In this document: positions 47,228 to 59,164 of the stretch, one piece after another
Layout: every line of letters begins with the position of its first letter
How positions within the stretch are numbered: position 1 is the first letter of the stretch
Source of the DNA: Microvelia longipes
Taxonomy: Eukaryota > Arthropoda > Insecta > Hemiptera > Veliidae
Assembly: GCA_018340805.1 (NCBI GenBank)
Contig: JACMZG010001870.1
Location: 46,180,537-46,244,536, forward strand
Reading direction: 5' to 3'
Length of the DNA stretch: 64,000 nt
Position numbers and translations under genes: made by a program
The notes under the pieces: model-generated
The model's database searches: none
What the model was told of the DNA's origin: nothing
Seen by the model: the letters and a program-made list of their open reading frames with translations, nothing else

Positions 47228-49930
47228 GTAAGGAGATCATTATCAAGTAAGTGAGATCATTATCAGTAAATGAGATCATTATCAAGTAAGTGAGATCATA
47301 TCAAGTAAGTGAGATCATTATCAAGTAAGTGAGATCATTATCAAGTAAGTGAGATCATTATCAGTAAGTCATTATCAAGTAAGTGAGATCAATTATCAAG
47401 TAAGGTGAGATCATTATCAAGTAATGAGATCATTATCAAGTAAGTGTGATCATTATCAATAAGTAAGTGAGATCAAGTTATCATTATCAAGTAAGTGAGA
47501 TCATTATCAAGTAAGTGAGATCATTATCAGTAAGTCATTATCAAGTAAGTGAGATCATTATCAAGTAAGTGAGATCATTATCAAGGTACATTATCAACAT
47601 TATCAAGTGAATCATTATCAAGTAAGTGAGATCATTATCAAGTAAGATGAGTAAGATCATTACAAGTAAGTGAGATCATTATCAAGTAAGTGAGATCATT
47701 ATCAAGTAAGTGAGATCATTATCAAGTAAGTGAGATCATTATCAAGTAAGTGAGATCATTATCAAGTAAGTGAGATCATTATCAAGTAAGTGAGATCATT
47801 ATCAAGTAAGTGAGATCATTATCAAGTAAATGAGATCAATCAAGTCATTATCAAGTAAGTGAGATCATTATCAATAAGTGAGATCATATCAAGTAAGTGA
47901 GATCATTATCAAGTAATGAGATCATTATCAAGTAAGTGAGATCATTATCAAGTAAGTGAGATCATTATCAAGTAAGTTGAGATATTATCAGTAAGTGAGA
48001 TCATTATCAAGTAAGTGAGATCATTATCAAGTAAGTGAGTCATTAATCAGTAAGTGAGATCATTATCAAGTAAGTGAGATCATATCAAGTAAGAGATCAT
48101 TATCAAGTAGTCATTATCAAGTAAGTGAGATCATTATCAGTAAGGAGATCAAAAGTGATCATTATCAAGTAAGTGAGATCATTAAGTAAGTGAGATCATT
48201 ATCAAGTAAGTGAGATCATTATCAAGTAGTAGATCATTATCAATAAGTGAGATCATTATCAAGTAAGTTAGATCATTATCAAAGAATGAGATCATTATCA
48301 AGTAAGTGAGATCATTATCAAGTAAGTGAGATCATTATCAAGTAAGTGAGATCATTATCAAGTAAGTGAGATCATTATCAGTAAGTGAGCATCAAGTAAG
48401 TGAGATCATTATCAAGTAAGTGAGATCATTATCAAGTAAGTGAGATCATTATCAAGTAAGTGATCATATCAAGTAAGTGAGATCATTATCATTATCAGTA
48501 GTGAATCATTATCAAAGTAAGTGAGATCATTATCAAGTACGTGAGATCATGTTATCAAGTAAGTGTGAAGATCATTATCAAGTAAGTGAGATCATTATCA
48601 GTAAGTGAGATCAATTATCAAGTAAGTGAGATCATTATCATTATCAAGTAAATGAGATCATTATCAAGAAATGAGATCATTATCAAGTAATTGAGATCAA
48701 TTCAAGTAAGTGAGATCATTATGAAATAAGTGAGATCATTATAAGTAGTTAGATCATTATGAATAAGTGAGATCATTATCAAGTAAGTTAGATCATTATC
48801 AAGTATCATTATCAAGTAAGTGAGATCATTATCAAGTAAGTTAGATCATTATCAAGTAAGAAGATCATTATCAAGTAAGTGAGATCCAGGATCATTATCA
48901 AGTAAGTGAGATCATTATCAAGTAAGTTAGATCATTATCAAGTAAGTGAGATCATTATCAAGTAAATGAGATCATTATCAAGTAAGTGAGATCATTATCA
49001 AAGATCATTATCAGTAAGTAGATCATTATGAAATAAGTGAGATCATTATGAAATAAGTGAGATTCATTATCAAGTAAGTGAGATCATTATCAAGTAATGA
49101 GATCAATTATCAGTAAGTGAGATCATTATCAAGTAAGATCATATCAAGTAAGTGAGATCATTATCAAGTAAGATATTATCAAGTAAGTGAGATCATTATC
49201 AAGTACAGTTAGACATTATCAAGTATGAGATCATTATCAAGTAATGAGATCTTATCAAGTAAGTGAGATCATTATCAAGTAATTGAGAATCATTATCAAG
49301 GTAAGTGAGATCATTATAAATATGAAATAAGTGAGATCATTATGAAATAAGGTGAGATCATATCAAGTAAGTGAGATCATTATCAGTAAGTGAGATCATT
49401 ACAAGTAAGTAGATCATTAAAGTGAGATCATTATCAAGTAAGTTAGATTCATTATCAAGTAAATGAGATCATTATCAAAGTAAGAAATGAGATCATTATG
49501 AAGTGATTATTGAGATCATTATCAGTAAGTATGAGATTATGAAAATAAGTGAGATCAGTAATGCAATAAGTTAGATCATTATCAAGTAAGTGAGATCATT
49601 ATCAAGTAAGTGAGATCATTATCAAGTAAGTGATCATTATCAGTAAAGTTAGATCATTATCAAGTAGTGAGATCAATATCAAGTAAGTTAGATCATTATC
49701 AAGTAGTGAGATCATTATCAAGTAAATGAGATCATTATCAAGTAAGTGAGATCATTATCAAGTAATTGAGATCATTATCAAGTAAGTGAGATCATTATGA
49801 AATAAGTGAGATCATTATCAAGTAAGTTAGATCATTATCAAGTAAGTGAGATCATTATCAAGTAAGTGAGATCATTATCAAGTAAGTGAGATTATTATCA
49901 AGTAAGTGAGATCATTATCAAGTTAGTGAA
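47215..49930. repeat. About 20-bp minisatellite copying the exon 7 splice donor
   Basis: Roughly 130 units of gtaagtgagatcattatcaa, starting inside the end of exon 7. Canonical units contain ATTATCAA|GTAAGT, i.e. exon end plus a perfect 5' splice site. Variants include gttagatc, gaaataagtg and deleted units. It occupies 2.7 kb of intron 7. Confidence 0.95.
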
Positions 49931-50244
49931 ACAAAAATCACTAATTTAACAAAACTTTTTTAAAATTTAAAATTACTGCATGTTTTTTATGTTCAAGAGC
50001 ATGTTTAAGATACCCGCAAACAAAAACACTCGGCCGCTTCGCGACCTCTGTGCCTTCCTGTGGCTGCTTTTCCTACGGCTGTATGCTTGTTGTCCTATAT
50101 CAGTTTGTCATATTACTAGTTTAATAAGTGGCATACTGCCACGATATAAGCGAATTTTTAAATTTATTTATCAAAAAATGCAATTTGGTTACATTATGTT
50201 ATATATGTCAATCAATAACACCAGAACTAATAACCATCTAACCG

Positions 50245-50570
50245 AGTCCGGTAGCAGTGGTAGAGCGATCGCCTTTCGACCTGGAGATTAAGGGTTCAAA
50301 CCCAGCCGGGGGAGGACCTTAATATGAGATTATCTTTTGTACCGCACAGTCGGGAGGTCTTGAATTCAAGGCCGGCCAACCCAGCCAGGGTTTATGAGGT
50401 TTCCTTGGCTACTAATACGCAAATGCGGGGTTGGTTTCTGTTTCATCTGAGACAAGTCTGGATCCACGTTTCTGTTGTCTCCAGCTCACGAAAAGCCAAG
50501 ATTCTGTGGGCTGATGGAGATGACAGTCAGAAAGATATACTGAGCCTACTAGTGAGTGACTAGGAACGAA
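50245..50570 (+). mobile_element. tRNA-derived SINE (or tRNA pseudogene plus body)
   Basis: A-box-like ggtagcagtggtagagcg and an excellent B box gggttcaaaccc (about 50291-50302), spaced as in a tRNA. The T stem is too short for a functional tRNA. A body with gaggtcttgaattcaaggcc and tggatccacgtttctgttgt follows and no clear tail is seen. Confidence 0.6.
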
Positions 50571-50639
50571 GCGCTCGGTTATTGAAAACAGACGTCTGTA
50601 GCACTGCAGAGCTTTGACTTTCAGGTCAGGGCTGAAGAA

Positions 50640-51070
50640 TAAGTTTGTGCACACTGAAATCGGAGTTGCTAGAGTTCTCTGTTGGGTGGCGCTGGACTGT
50701 TCAGAGCGGTGAGCCTAGCTAGAGTCTGGTGATGCTAGAGGGGTTGATAAGATTAGTTGAACAAAAGCGGGCCATGTGAGCCTAATGTGATCAGACGAGC
50801 TAGTAAGACTAGATGAACCAAGCACACTGTGAACTAGTAGTTGGTGCTAGCCAGAGCGGTGAGCCTAGCCATAGTCTAGCTGGCCTAGATGAACTAGGCA
50901 CACTGTGAACTAGTCGCTGGCACTAGCCAGAGCGGTGAGCCTAGCCAGAGTCTAGCTGGCCTAGACGAACTAGGCACACTGTGAACTAGTCACTGGCTCT
51001 AGCCAGAGTCTAGCTGGCCTAGATGAACTAGGCACACTGTGAACTGCATGAGTTTGGTTTGACTAGATGA
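50640..51070. repeat. About 75-bp minisatellite in intron 7
   Basis: Four to five units of ggtgagcctagccagagtct plus agctggcctagatgaactag and gcacactgtgaact. Rich in the palindrome ctag. Confidence 0.9.
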
Positions 51071-51216
51071 ACCAGGCACACTGGGAAACAAGTCATACGT
51101 GCCGTCGTTTACGCTTTAACCTGTAGGGGTTTAAATGTTAAAAAAATACCAGCTATGAATTGTAATTTTGCAAGATTGAAAATGATTGTTTTATATTTGT
51201 ATGATATTTTGATCAG

Positions 51217-51281
51217 GTTGATATCAATGGTGATCCAATCGGACATATTCTGGAATCTCCAATTGATCTGGATATGCACAG
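51217..51281 (+). CDS. Host gene exon 8
   Basis: Acceptor atattttgatcag, donor CAG|GTAGTA; 21 codons plus two bases in phase with exon 7. It reads VDINGDPIGHILESPIDL then DMH. The open frame from 51155 runs in another frame and is a shadow. Confidence 0.7.
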
Positions 51282-51289
51282 GTAGTAAT

Positions 51290-52130
51290 ATTTCATTTTA
51301 TTTCCGAACAAATTATGATGTTTTATGTGTAATAATTATGATACACAATAACGCAAAACAGAGAGAAGTTGTTTTTTTCTTTTACGCGTAAATACGGGGG
51401 AGCGTCTAGTTCCGTCACGAGCCTATATAATTAAGGCCAAATTGTATAGACGAATTACGTTACATGCATGGTGCAGTTCTCTCAAGAATTTTATTTCCTG
51501 CAAAACAATTCCATAACAGGATATTGGTACAAAAAACGCAAAATATCTTTATATTAAGCGAATTTCCGAATAGACGTGTTTTCTCATAATGAAAGACTTA
51601 TTTACTGACACGAGTACAGTTAAACTTTAGTGATTAAATCAAATATACTTCTTTGATATTCAATTATTTAGACTGCCTCATCTTTTAACGGTACTGCTGA
51701 TTTCCTCAAAACTCAAAAGCAAAGTTGATTATATTTGTTAATGTTGAAGACAACTGAAGTTTTATGAGACATAGAGAAATAGACAGAGAGTATGGTGGAA
51801 CCCCTTTACGTACGTACGTCTAAAAAATGCCTAAAACGAATGATTTTAATAAAAAAACTCATATATCGACGTTTAGGGTACTCCCCAAAACTTTTCTACA
51901 TACTTGCAGTGGTGAGTAAAAATAAGAAAATGTAAAATACCTCATAAGTGCAATTTTGCCAAGGGAAATTCGCAAATGAAAAATGCGAATTTGTGATGAC
52001 GGAACATCATTCCCTGACAGTACCCGGCCATATTAGGGTTTTGAGATTAACCCTAATACTTAATTAACTCGGTTTTTTCCCGTTAACCCGAAGTAAAAAT
52101 CCGAAGGGTAGTTGTTTATTTTAATCTTTA
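51290..52130. other. Intron 8, no recognised feature
   Basis: AT-rich unique-looking DNA with a short cgtacgtacgt tract near 51818. Confidence 0.5.
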
Positions 52131-52138
52131 TTTGTTAG

Positions 52139-52579
52139 ATCATGCCGAAAATTAAGTGTCCTTCCGGAAGAGCCTACTTGGAGACAAATGAGTGATCCTG
52201 GCCCTGGCCCAAGTAGATCACCTCGTTCAACAGCACGTCCACTACAGCTCCCGTCTAGAGGTGATTCAGCAATATCATCTGCAGGATCATCAACATCTCC
52301 TCCACCTCATGGTAGTCCATTACCAAGTAGACCTACTACACCATCCCCAGGCGATCACCCAAGTCCGTTAGAAACCAGACCAGTAACCCCTGATCACCAG
52401 GTGACATCACCTTCACCTCCTTCAAGCCCTCATCTTATATCTTCTTCATCAGCATCTTTATCGTACGCCACTCCGGATGATCTTCCAACTGATATGACTC
52501 TCTCACCACCGTCTATGTGTAGGCTGTCTTCAAGAAGGAAATTAGTCCGATCTCTCGCTACAGACAATCCATCTGACAG
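52139..52579 (+). CDS. Host gene exon 9 (Ser/Pro-rich)
   Basis: Acceptor atttgttag, donor CAG|GTATTA; 441 nt, entering in phase 2 and leaving in phase 2. After SCRKLSVLPEEPTWRQM it becomes a Ser/Pro/Thr-rich low-complexity region of about 110 residues with many SP and TP dipeptides (SPPPHGSPLPSR, TPSPGDHPSP), i.e. possible sites for proline-directed kinases, and ends CRLSSRRKLVRSLATDN. Base composition is far more GC-rich than the flanks. It is the largest intact coding exon in the window. The ATG at 52188 is internal, since the frame is open from the splice acceptor. Confidence 0.8.
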
Positions 52580-52999
52580 GTATTACAACCGTTAATTCCT
52601 TAAATATTCTTGAGCTAATACTTTGATAGGATTATTTGCGATTCAAAGTCCGTAGCAGCGCCATCGCCGCTGATAACAAATTGATAACGAAATGGTGATC
52701 GTTGTTAAAGTTTTTTGGGATTTATTTTATTTCTGACGATTACTTATTTAAATTTTTTCACAAAGTGCTTTAATTTAATTAATTTTAGGGCGTATGAACT
52801 CAGTAGAATCACTATTTCATTGAAAAATAAGGTTTTAATGGGTTGTAACGAGTACTTAAATTGAGTGATAAGAAGTTGAAAATCTCAATATAGTGTTTTA
52901 TTTTAGTTATTGTTAAATAAAAATAAGTTACGTGCAGTGGTTGACAATTGAGTAACTGCTAAGTTTCTAAAGAATGAACCGGAACCATAAGCAAGAAAT

Positions 53000-53350
53000 G
53001 GGTTGTTAAGCACGGAAACACGCATTCTAAATGAAATTCGCCCGACAGCGGACCACTGCGCCGGAATTATTTATTTAGTAGTTGTAAACTTACACAATGT
53101 GAAAAACTATAAAAGTTATTATTCCAACCAGGATTGTTGTTAAGCACGGAAACACTCAACCAAAGGAAATTCGCCCGACATGCGGACCACCGCACCAGAA
53201 TTATTTATTAGTTTCAAACTTATATTAAGAAAAAAACCCACCAGGATTTAATCCCTTATTTATTATTAAATCCCTACCAGGATTTAAACCCAGGTACCTT
53301 TAGATTGAGTGCTCGTATTGACTCCGGACCACTGCCATTCAACTCAGAGG
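53000..53350 (-). mobile_element. tRNA-derived SINE-like repeats
   Basis: Two similar segments of about 90 bp (53005-53090 and 53133-53225; ttgttaagcacggaaacac, aaattcgcccgaca, cggaccac) are followed by a stretch whose reverse complement (53345-53270) has tggcagtggtcc and a B-box-like gggtttaaatcctgg. Together these look like tandem or nested SINE material on the minus strand. Confidence 0.45.
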
Positions 53351-53716
53351 CCAAAAAAACATGGAAAACGGCACCCTACTTGAAATTTAATTTTCAACGA
53401 CCGTAATTTTGGTTTTTGATATTTTTTGGGGTTTTTTCGACTTTTTGGTCACATTGGTCGTATCGACTTCGGACAGGTTTCATTTGATTCAGCGTCTTAA
53501 AAAACATAAATATTGCCCTTTTCTGGGGCAAAAAAAACTGAATTTTGCTGATTTTTTGAAAATTTTGCTGACTCAACACCGGGTTAATGATGTAACAAAA
53601 ACATGGTTTTCAATAGGGTTTGTGTCTTCCCAAAGGTTGATTTTTGTACAAGTTTGGTTAAAAAATATTAATCCGTTCCAAAGATAGAGTGTTTACAAGA
53701 AAGTGTCTAGAAATAC

Positions 53717-53720
53717 ATAA

Positions 53721-53812
<92 letters not shown>
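53717..53812. repeat. (TA)n microsatellite
   Basis: Nearly pure TA repeat. Confidence 0.95.
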
Positions 53813-53819
<7 letters not shown>

Positions 53820-53990
53820 GCAAAACGGATGTTTTCGTCATTAAGGATCTCTGAAACGGATTTTTGTCGGGGTCCGAGGTTCGACTTCCTCCATGACGCC
53901 TATCCCATTAGCGAATTATATTCCCAAAGGAAATTCGCTAAAAGGTCATTAAAATAACATTAATCTTCTATGTGATTCATATATAGTAAA

Positions 53991-54507
53991 AATCAAGGAT
54001 TTTGAATAAAGGGGATGACGCATTGAGGAACATTTCTCATCCTATGGAAGTTGTATGAGATAGAGAAATAGGAGCAAACTTACCTTCCCCTTAGTTATAA
54101 TGAATAAAAGGCGCCAAACGCAGGTTATGTAGCAAGGTTGTCGAGTTTGCTTCTCAACTTTCTTCTGTGCTTCTCGTGATTGTTACATTTGTGGTGCTTG
54201 TAAAGTCATTTGTGCTTATTTAATTTTAAATTTTGGATTATACTTAGCCACTTTAATGAGTGATAATGTAAGCTAACCTTCTCAAGCAATAAACAATGGG
54301 AAACCATTGAGAGGTAAGTTTGCCTCTAAAATTTAAGACCTGCGCTGTTATAAGAATTGTAAGCATGCGCAGTTTGTACCAAGCATGTGCAGTTGGTTTT
54401 TGACGTGTGTTTCGTGTTGAATTCTCTCAATTTTTTGGTTTTCGATGGGGTCACTTTTTGTATGCCAAATCGACTTTGTGCGTCATCCCCTTTATTCAAG
54501 ATCCTTG
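53991..54507. mobile_element. MITE family M2, copy 1
   Basis: Ends aatcaaggattttgaataaa and the inverse tttattcaagatccttg; next inside, ggggatgacg is inverted as cgtcatcccc. An inverted copy of the whole element is at 56722-57248 and a piece is at 58790-59015. It carries its own promoter-like GC words but no ORF. Confidence 0.85.
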
Positions 54508-54509
54508 TT

Positions 54510-55660
54510 GAAAATTGTCACAATAAAACAATTTTTGAAAATAATTCAAGGCATTGTGTAAATATTGACCGACATATATTACAATTTCGTAATTTCGGGT
54601 TAATCGATATCGCCTCAAATAAAAAAGAAGGTTACTATAAATAATAATTATTCGAGATACAATTATTAATAAATTCATATGCCAAAGATAATACTTCGTA
54701 CAATAAAGTATTGAAAGACATTTTGTTGTGTTAAAACTTTATACCTTATTAGAACAAAGGTTGATATTCAATAAATTTCCTCAATTTTCTTCAATAAATT
54801 TTTAAGTTTTGAAACTATTGATTGACATATAGAGTTGTCAAATATATCGTCTCAGATAGTAATTAGTTGTGTTAATTTATAACTATATATGTCGTTCATT
54901 AACTAAATAAGAAATAATGTTTGAGACAAATGTTACTAATTTTTGTTTGAGATTTAAAATAGAAAAAAAAATTTGTTTAAATATTTTATTTAACTTATTA
55001 TTTCAATTAGGTATCTTAGACGTATCGAGTATTTAATTCTTGTTAGCAATTAATAATTTATTTATATCTACATAAATTAACGATCACAAGTATATAAATT
55101 ATAATTATATTTGAAACAATTTGGAATCGCAAAATATGGGTACCTACTCTTTACTTTTCTTGCTCCCCCATCCTCAAAAAAGTATTTCTTTTAAATTTTG
55201 TTTTCTTAGTATTATTGTTAACTAATTACATATATATTTTTATAAATCTTTATTTAGACAATATCCATTTAAGTGGGGGTTGGTAGGGGTGGTACAACCT
55301 GACTATCAGTGACATTGACTAGTTTCGCCTCTTCTCCAAACCAGTTAATATCCTGACTACGGCCCGTAGACAGTTCATATCGTGTTACCGTGCCACGTAA
55401 ATATTTATCACGAATATCTAGTCTTATATAATTAAAACGCGAAATCCAGTAAAAGTGTTTTCTAAACGATTTTTAGTGAATATTAATTTTTAGTGTCGAT
55501 TATTCCTTTCTGTTTGATTGAAGGTAAATGATTTCTTTATATTTCCATTTATCTTGTAAATTTGTTGTGTCATTTTGTATTTAATATGTTATTTGCAAAT
55601 TTTCTTTAAAAAAAACCATAACTTGATGAAATAGCTTCTACGATAGCGAGCCTAAAGTCC
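54510..55660. other. AT-rich intronic DNA, no recognised feature
   Basis: No exon, RNA gene or repeat unit supported. Confidence 0.5.
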
Positions 55661-55709
55661 GAAAGTTGGGCACAAATCCGTTTCAGAGATCCCTGACCAC
55701 CACCAGTGC

Positions 55710-55715
55710 TCTATA

Positions 55716-55762
<47 letters not shown>

Positions 55763-55930
55763 TATATATAATATATATATATATATCGCAGGACAGCATA
55801 ACGGCGACAAGAGCTGACGCCACGAAGCATCAAAAGAGACCGAGGCCTTCGGTTGTTTATTTATTTAATTAATTTAATTTAATACCAACTCATTATACCG
55901 CATTATTATTGTTACTTAAACCAAATATAT

Positions 55931-55999
<69 letters not shown>

Positions 56000-56411
56000 C
56001 ATATATATACCTAAAGAAAGCATAAGTAAATTAATTTAATTAAAATAAATTTTAATGTGTCAAAAAAAATTGCTGGTAAAAGAAAGCAATGCATAAACAA
56101 TAAGTGAGATAATAAAATCATAAAGCCATACAAAACACCAAAAAGTGTTTTAGTTATAATAAAATGGATATGTGGATAAAAATAATAATTAATTTCGTAA
56201 TTGTAAAATCCAAGGCATCGTCATTGAATAATTAATATTTGTTACAAAAGTTTAATTTAACATTGAAGCAATAAACAATTAATTAATCATTTGTTCTCAT
56301 AATGTGGCAGTAAATGAGACTATCTGCTTATTAGTTTAATTATATTGCTTATATTAATTATTAATAATATAATGAGTATTATTACAGACTCGTAGTGTTT
56401 ATGATATATAT

Positions 56412-56497
<86 letters not shown>

Positions 56498-56515
56498 TAT
56501 ATATATAATATATTA
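55710..56515. repeat. Cluster of three (TA)n tracts
   Basis: TA repeats at 55712-55786, 55926-55998 and 56403-56513, separated by unique sequence. The piece at 55787-55850 (gacagcataacggcgacaag) is GC-rich and unassigned. Confidence 0.95.
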
Positions 56516-56721
56516 ACTCATAATAACGACTCGGCGAAAAACGTCAAATATTTAAAACTCGTAACGTAGTCAATCAAACTGAAACTTAATATACATGATC
56601 CAACTTAAGACAAACAAAATGGCGATGATTTCAACACAGTAATAATTTTATCGTATAACATATATAGTTTTATGTAACTAATTACCTTTTCCGACTAATA
56701 CATTTGGCAATTCCGTAATAA

Positions 56722-57248
56722 TCAAGGATCTAAAATAAAGGGGATAAGGCACTAAGTCGATTTGCCATGCAAAAAAGTGACCCCATCGAAAAACAAAAAA
56801 GAGAGAGGATTCAACACGATACACACGTCAAAAACCAACTGTACGTGCTTGGTACAAACTGCGCATGCTTACAATTCTTATAACAGCGCAGGTCTTAAAT
56901 TTTAGTGGCAAACTTACCTCTCAATGGTTTCCCATTGTTTATTGCTTGAGAAGGTTATAACAAAACACGCTTAAATTATCACTCATCGAAGTGGCAAAGT
57001 ATAGTCCAAAGTATAAAATTAAATAAGCACAAATTACTTAACAAGCACTACAAATGTAACAATCACGAGAAGCGCAGAAGAAAGTTGAGAAGCAAACTCG
57101 ACAACCTTGCTACATAACTTGCGTTTGGCGCCTTTTATTCATTATAACCAAGGGGAAGGTAAGTTTGATCCTATTTCTCAATCTCATACAACTTCCATGG
57201 GGTCAGAAATATTTCTTAATACGTCATCCCCTTTATTCAGAATCCTTG
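56722..57248. mobile_element. MITE family M2, copy 2 (inverted)
   Basis: Reverse-complement counterpart of 53991-54507 over its whole length (for example gcaataaacaatgggaaacc there, ggtttcccattgtttattgc here). Confidence 0.88.
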
Positions 57249-57281
57249 GTAATAATATGGCTGTATGCAACTTGTACAAAG

Positions 57282-57450
57282 ACTAGAAATACGTCAACCT
57301 ATTACAGCAAGAATGTGGCCGCGAAGCGGCCAAAGGGACGTGCAAGGGCCGCTAAGCAACCTTCGGTTTTACAAAGAGGTATTAGATTTACCCCTCCTCA
57401 AATTGAGGCAACATAACAAGAAAAATAATCAACTAATAAATTATAATTAA
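57282..57450 (+). CDS. Candidate last exon of the host gene
   Basis: After acceptor-like cttgtacaaag, two frames are open. The one required by exon 9 (phase 2) reads LEIRQPITARMWPRSGQRD, then LSNLRFYKEVLDLPLLKLRQ, and ends at TAA 57448-57450; an AATAAA-like word overlaps the end. The other (TRNTSTYYSKNV.., stop at 57414) is basic and also plausible. The basic patch followed by YKE...LLKLR loosely resembles the C-terminal motif of shugoshin proteins. I regard this as a hint only, not an identification. GC content is clearly above the surroundings. Confidence 0.45.
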
Positions 57451-58190
57451 AAAAGCAGCTAATTAGGTAATTGCTTCATAAATAGTAAGTATATGCTAAT
57501 TAACGTTATTTTATATTTATCAATTATAATTTTACTGTAAATTTAGCATTAATTAAAAACAAATAGGATAAATAATGCTATACTGGCATAGCAGTGGCAT
57601 GGTTTATTTAAAAATGATTATGTCAAAATAAATGTTGAGTGATAACGTTATCACTTGTTGAATGTGTATTAACTCGCATTTTGTCGTGTGTGTTACATTT
57701 ATTTTACATTTTGCTTCCTTATTTCCTGTAATAAAATGAGGAAGCATTGTAATGAAGCAAATGTGACATCTATTTTTTAGCACCAAATTTTAACACCTAG
57801 AAAGGTTTTGTATAATCCACGAAATTATTTTGTGCAATTTTCTTGTGAACAAGATATAACTTGACCAAATTAGATAAAATTTGTTATTACAATTAATTTC
57901 TCAATTAGACAAAGAATTTTTTACATTTTGGAAGAAATATAACATGGCGGTTCAAAAAAAGCTATTTTAATTTGTCGAAAATTCAAAAAATCAGTCAAGT
58001 AAGTATTACCTACATTGTGATCTCACATAAATACAGTTTTAGTTTATGTTTTAAGGCAGGAAAACAAGACCTGACTAATTTTTGTCTATGTCCGACTTAT
58101 ACAGTTTACCGAAAAATGTCTTTTCTTTTCTAGTTTTTATTATTAATTTAATAGTTATTTAATTCGATTTAAAACTAAATTATGTAACAA
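57451..58190. other. AT-rich DNA, no recognised feature
   Basis: Possible 3' flank of the host gene. No supported feature. Confidence 0.5.
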
Positions 58191-58194
58191 TATA

Positions 58195-58790
58195 AAATCG
58201 GGTACGGGGGTACCTCGGAATTTTTCCTCTTTACATTGAATTCGCTACGCTCATCCTCCCTGCTTTGGAGTCGCTTCGCTCGTCGTTAGAAATACAGTTC
58301 GCCAAATTTATACTGTAACATGCCTTTGAACTCGCTTCGATCGTCTTGAGATATTAAATGCATCCGCATCATTCTCAGCGGTCACCCACACAGCACTGAC
58401 CACTCTCAATGGTCCTTTACTTGTATGATCTAACAAAAATCATAAATATACTTGTATTGAAACGAAACTTAGTGTGATTATTTATTAGGTAATAATATAC
58501 ACTTTTTCAACTCAATTAGACCATTTCCTATTTTTTTTTAAAAACGTACACAAGTCATTCAATTAAAATTGAACTAATGCTGATAATGAAATAAAACTTG
58601 GCGCATATGTTAGACTTATATATACTCACAATCATGGCAAATCTCAATCCTATCGCATCATTTTTCCGCGTTTTTAATTTTTTTGAAATTTTCGCTGAGT
58701 CATAATACTGAGTCGGGTTAATGACGTCATAAAAAAATTATTTTACAAATAGCAAAACTACAGCGGTAGACTGATTTTTATACTTTGGAC
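58195..58790 (-). mobile_element. 5S-like repeat family copy, interrupted
   Basis: Head cgggtacgggggtacctcgg, modules gattcgctacgctcatcctc and gtcgcttcgctcgtc, 5S-like segment at 58377-58440, tail up to actacagcggtagactgatt. It is then interrupted by part of MITE M2 (58790-59015), after which tagactgatttttgtacaaa and the CA tract continue to about 59160. Confidence 0.7.
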
Positions 58791-59015
58791 TATACTTTGC
58801 CACTTCGATGAGTGATAATTTAAGCGTGTTTTGTTATAACCTTCTCAAGCAATAAACAATGGGAAACCATTGAGAGGTAAGTTTGTCTCTAAAATTTAAG
58901 ACCTGCGCTGTTATAAGAATTGTAAGCATGCGCAGTTTGTACCAAGCACGTACAGTTGGTTTTTGACGTGTGTTTCGAGTTGAATTCTCTCTATTTTTTG
59001 GTTTTCGATGGGGTA
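58790..59015. mobile_element. MITE family M2 fragment nested in the 5S-like repeat
   Basis: tttggactatactttgccac, gcaataaacaatgggaaacc and ttttggttttcgatggggt match 54235-54450. The host repeat resumes immediately after with a duplicated tagactgattttt. Confidence 0.8.
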
Positions 59016-59164
59016 GACTGATTTTTGTACAAAACTTCAACTCTCTAGCATAAATACACTGGGTGCTACGATAATAACTGACACACACAAACACACACAC
59101 ACACAGGCACACACACATACATACACACACACACATACAGACAGACAACTTTGCGAAACAACTT

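Larger units (their letters stand above)
37317..57450 (+). other. Host gene span, exons 1-9 plus candidate last exon
   Basis: Ten open segments bounded by AG...GT and compatible in phase along the + strand. The best supported are the seven from 40363 to 52579, where every join keeps the frame. The product runs: possible hydrophobic N-terminus; acidic/Gln-rich region; helical, coiled-coil-like segment; KSTQT motif; Cys/Ser-rich part; Tyr/Asn-rich part; Ser/Pro-rich part; basic C-terminus. I do not recognise the gene. Introns total about 19 kb and hold a mariner, MITEs, minisatellites and SINEs. No promoter could be identified. Exons 1-2 and the last exon are less certain than the rest. Confidence 0.65.

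Noticed and set aside
47018..47254. A 78-codon ORF starting at 47018 as a separate gene
   Set aside because: Its second half is exon 7 in phase with exons 6 and 8; the first part is intron by the phase and acceptor position, and the end is minisatellite.
2405..49930. CRISPR-like arrays
   Set aside because: The tandem arrays have no unique spacers, and the genome is eukaryotic; they are minisatellites.
50245..50315. Functional tRNA gene
   Set aside because: The B box is good but the T stem has only about three pairs and the acceptor ends do not pair well; the continuing body suits a SINE.
58834..59148. 104-residue minus-strand ORF with Cys/Val repeats
   Set aside because: Produced by the CA tract and the M2 fragment.
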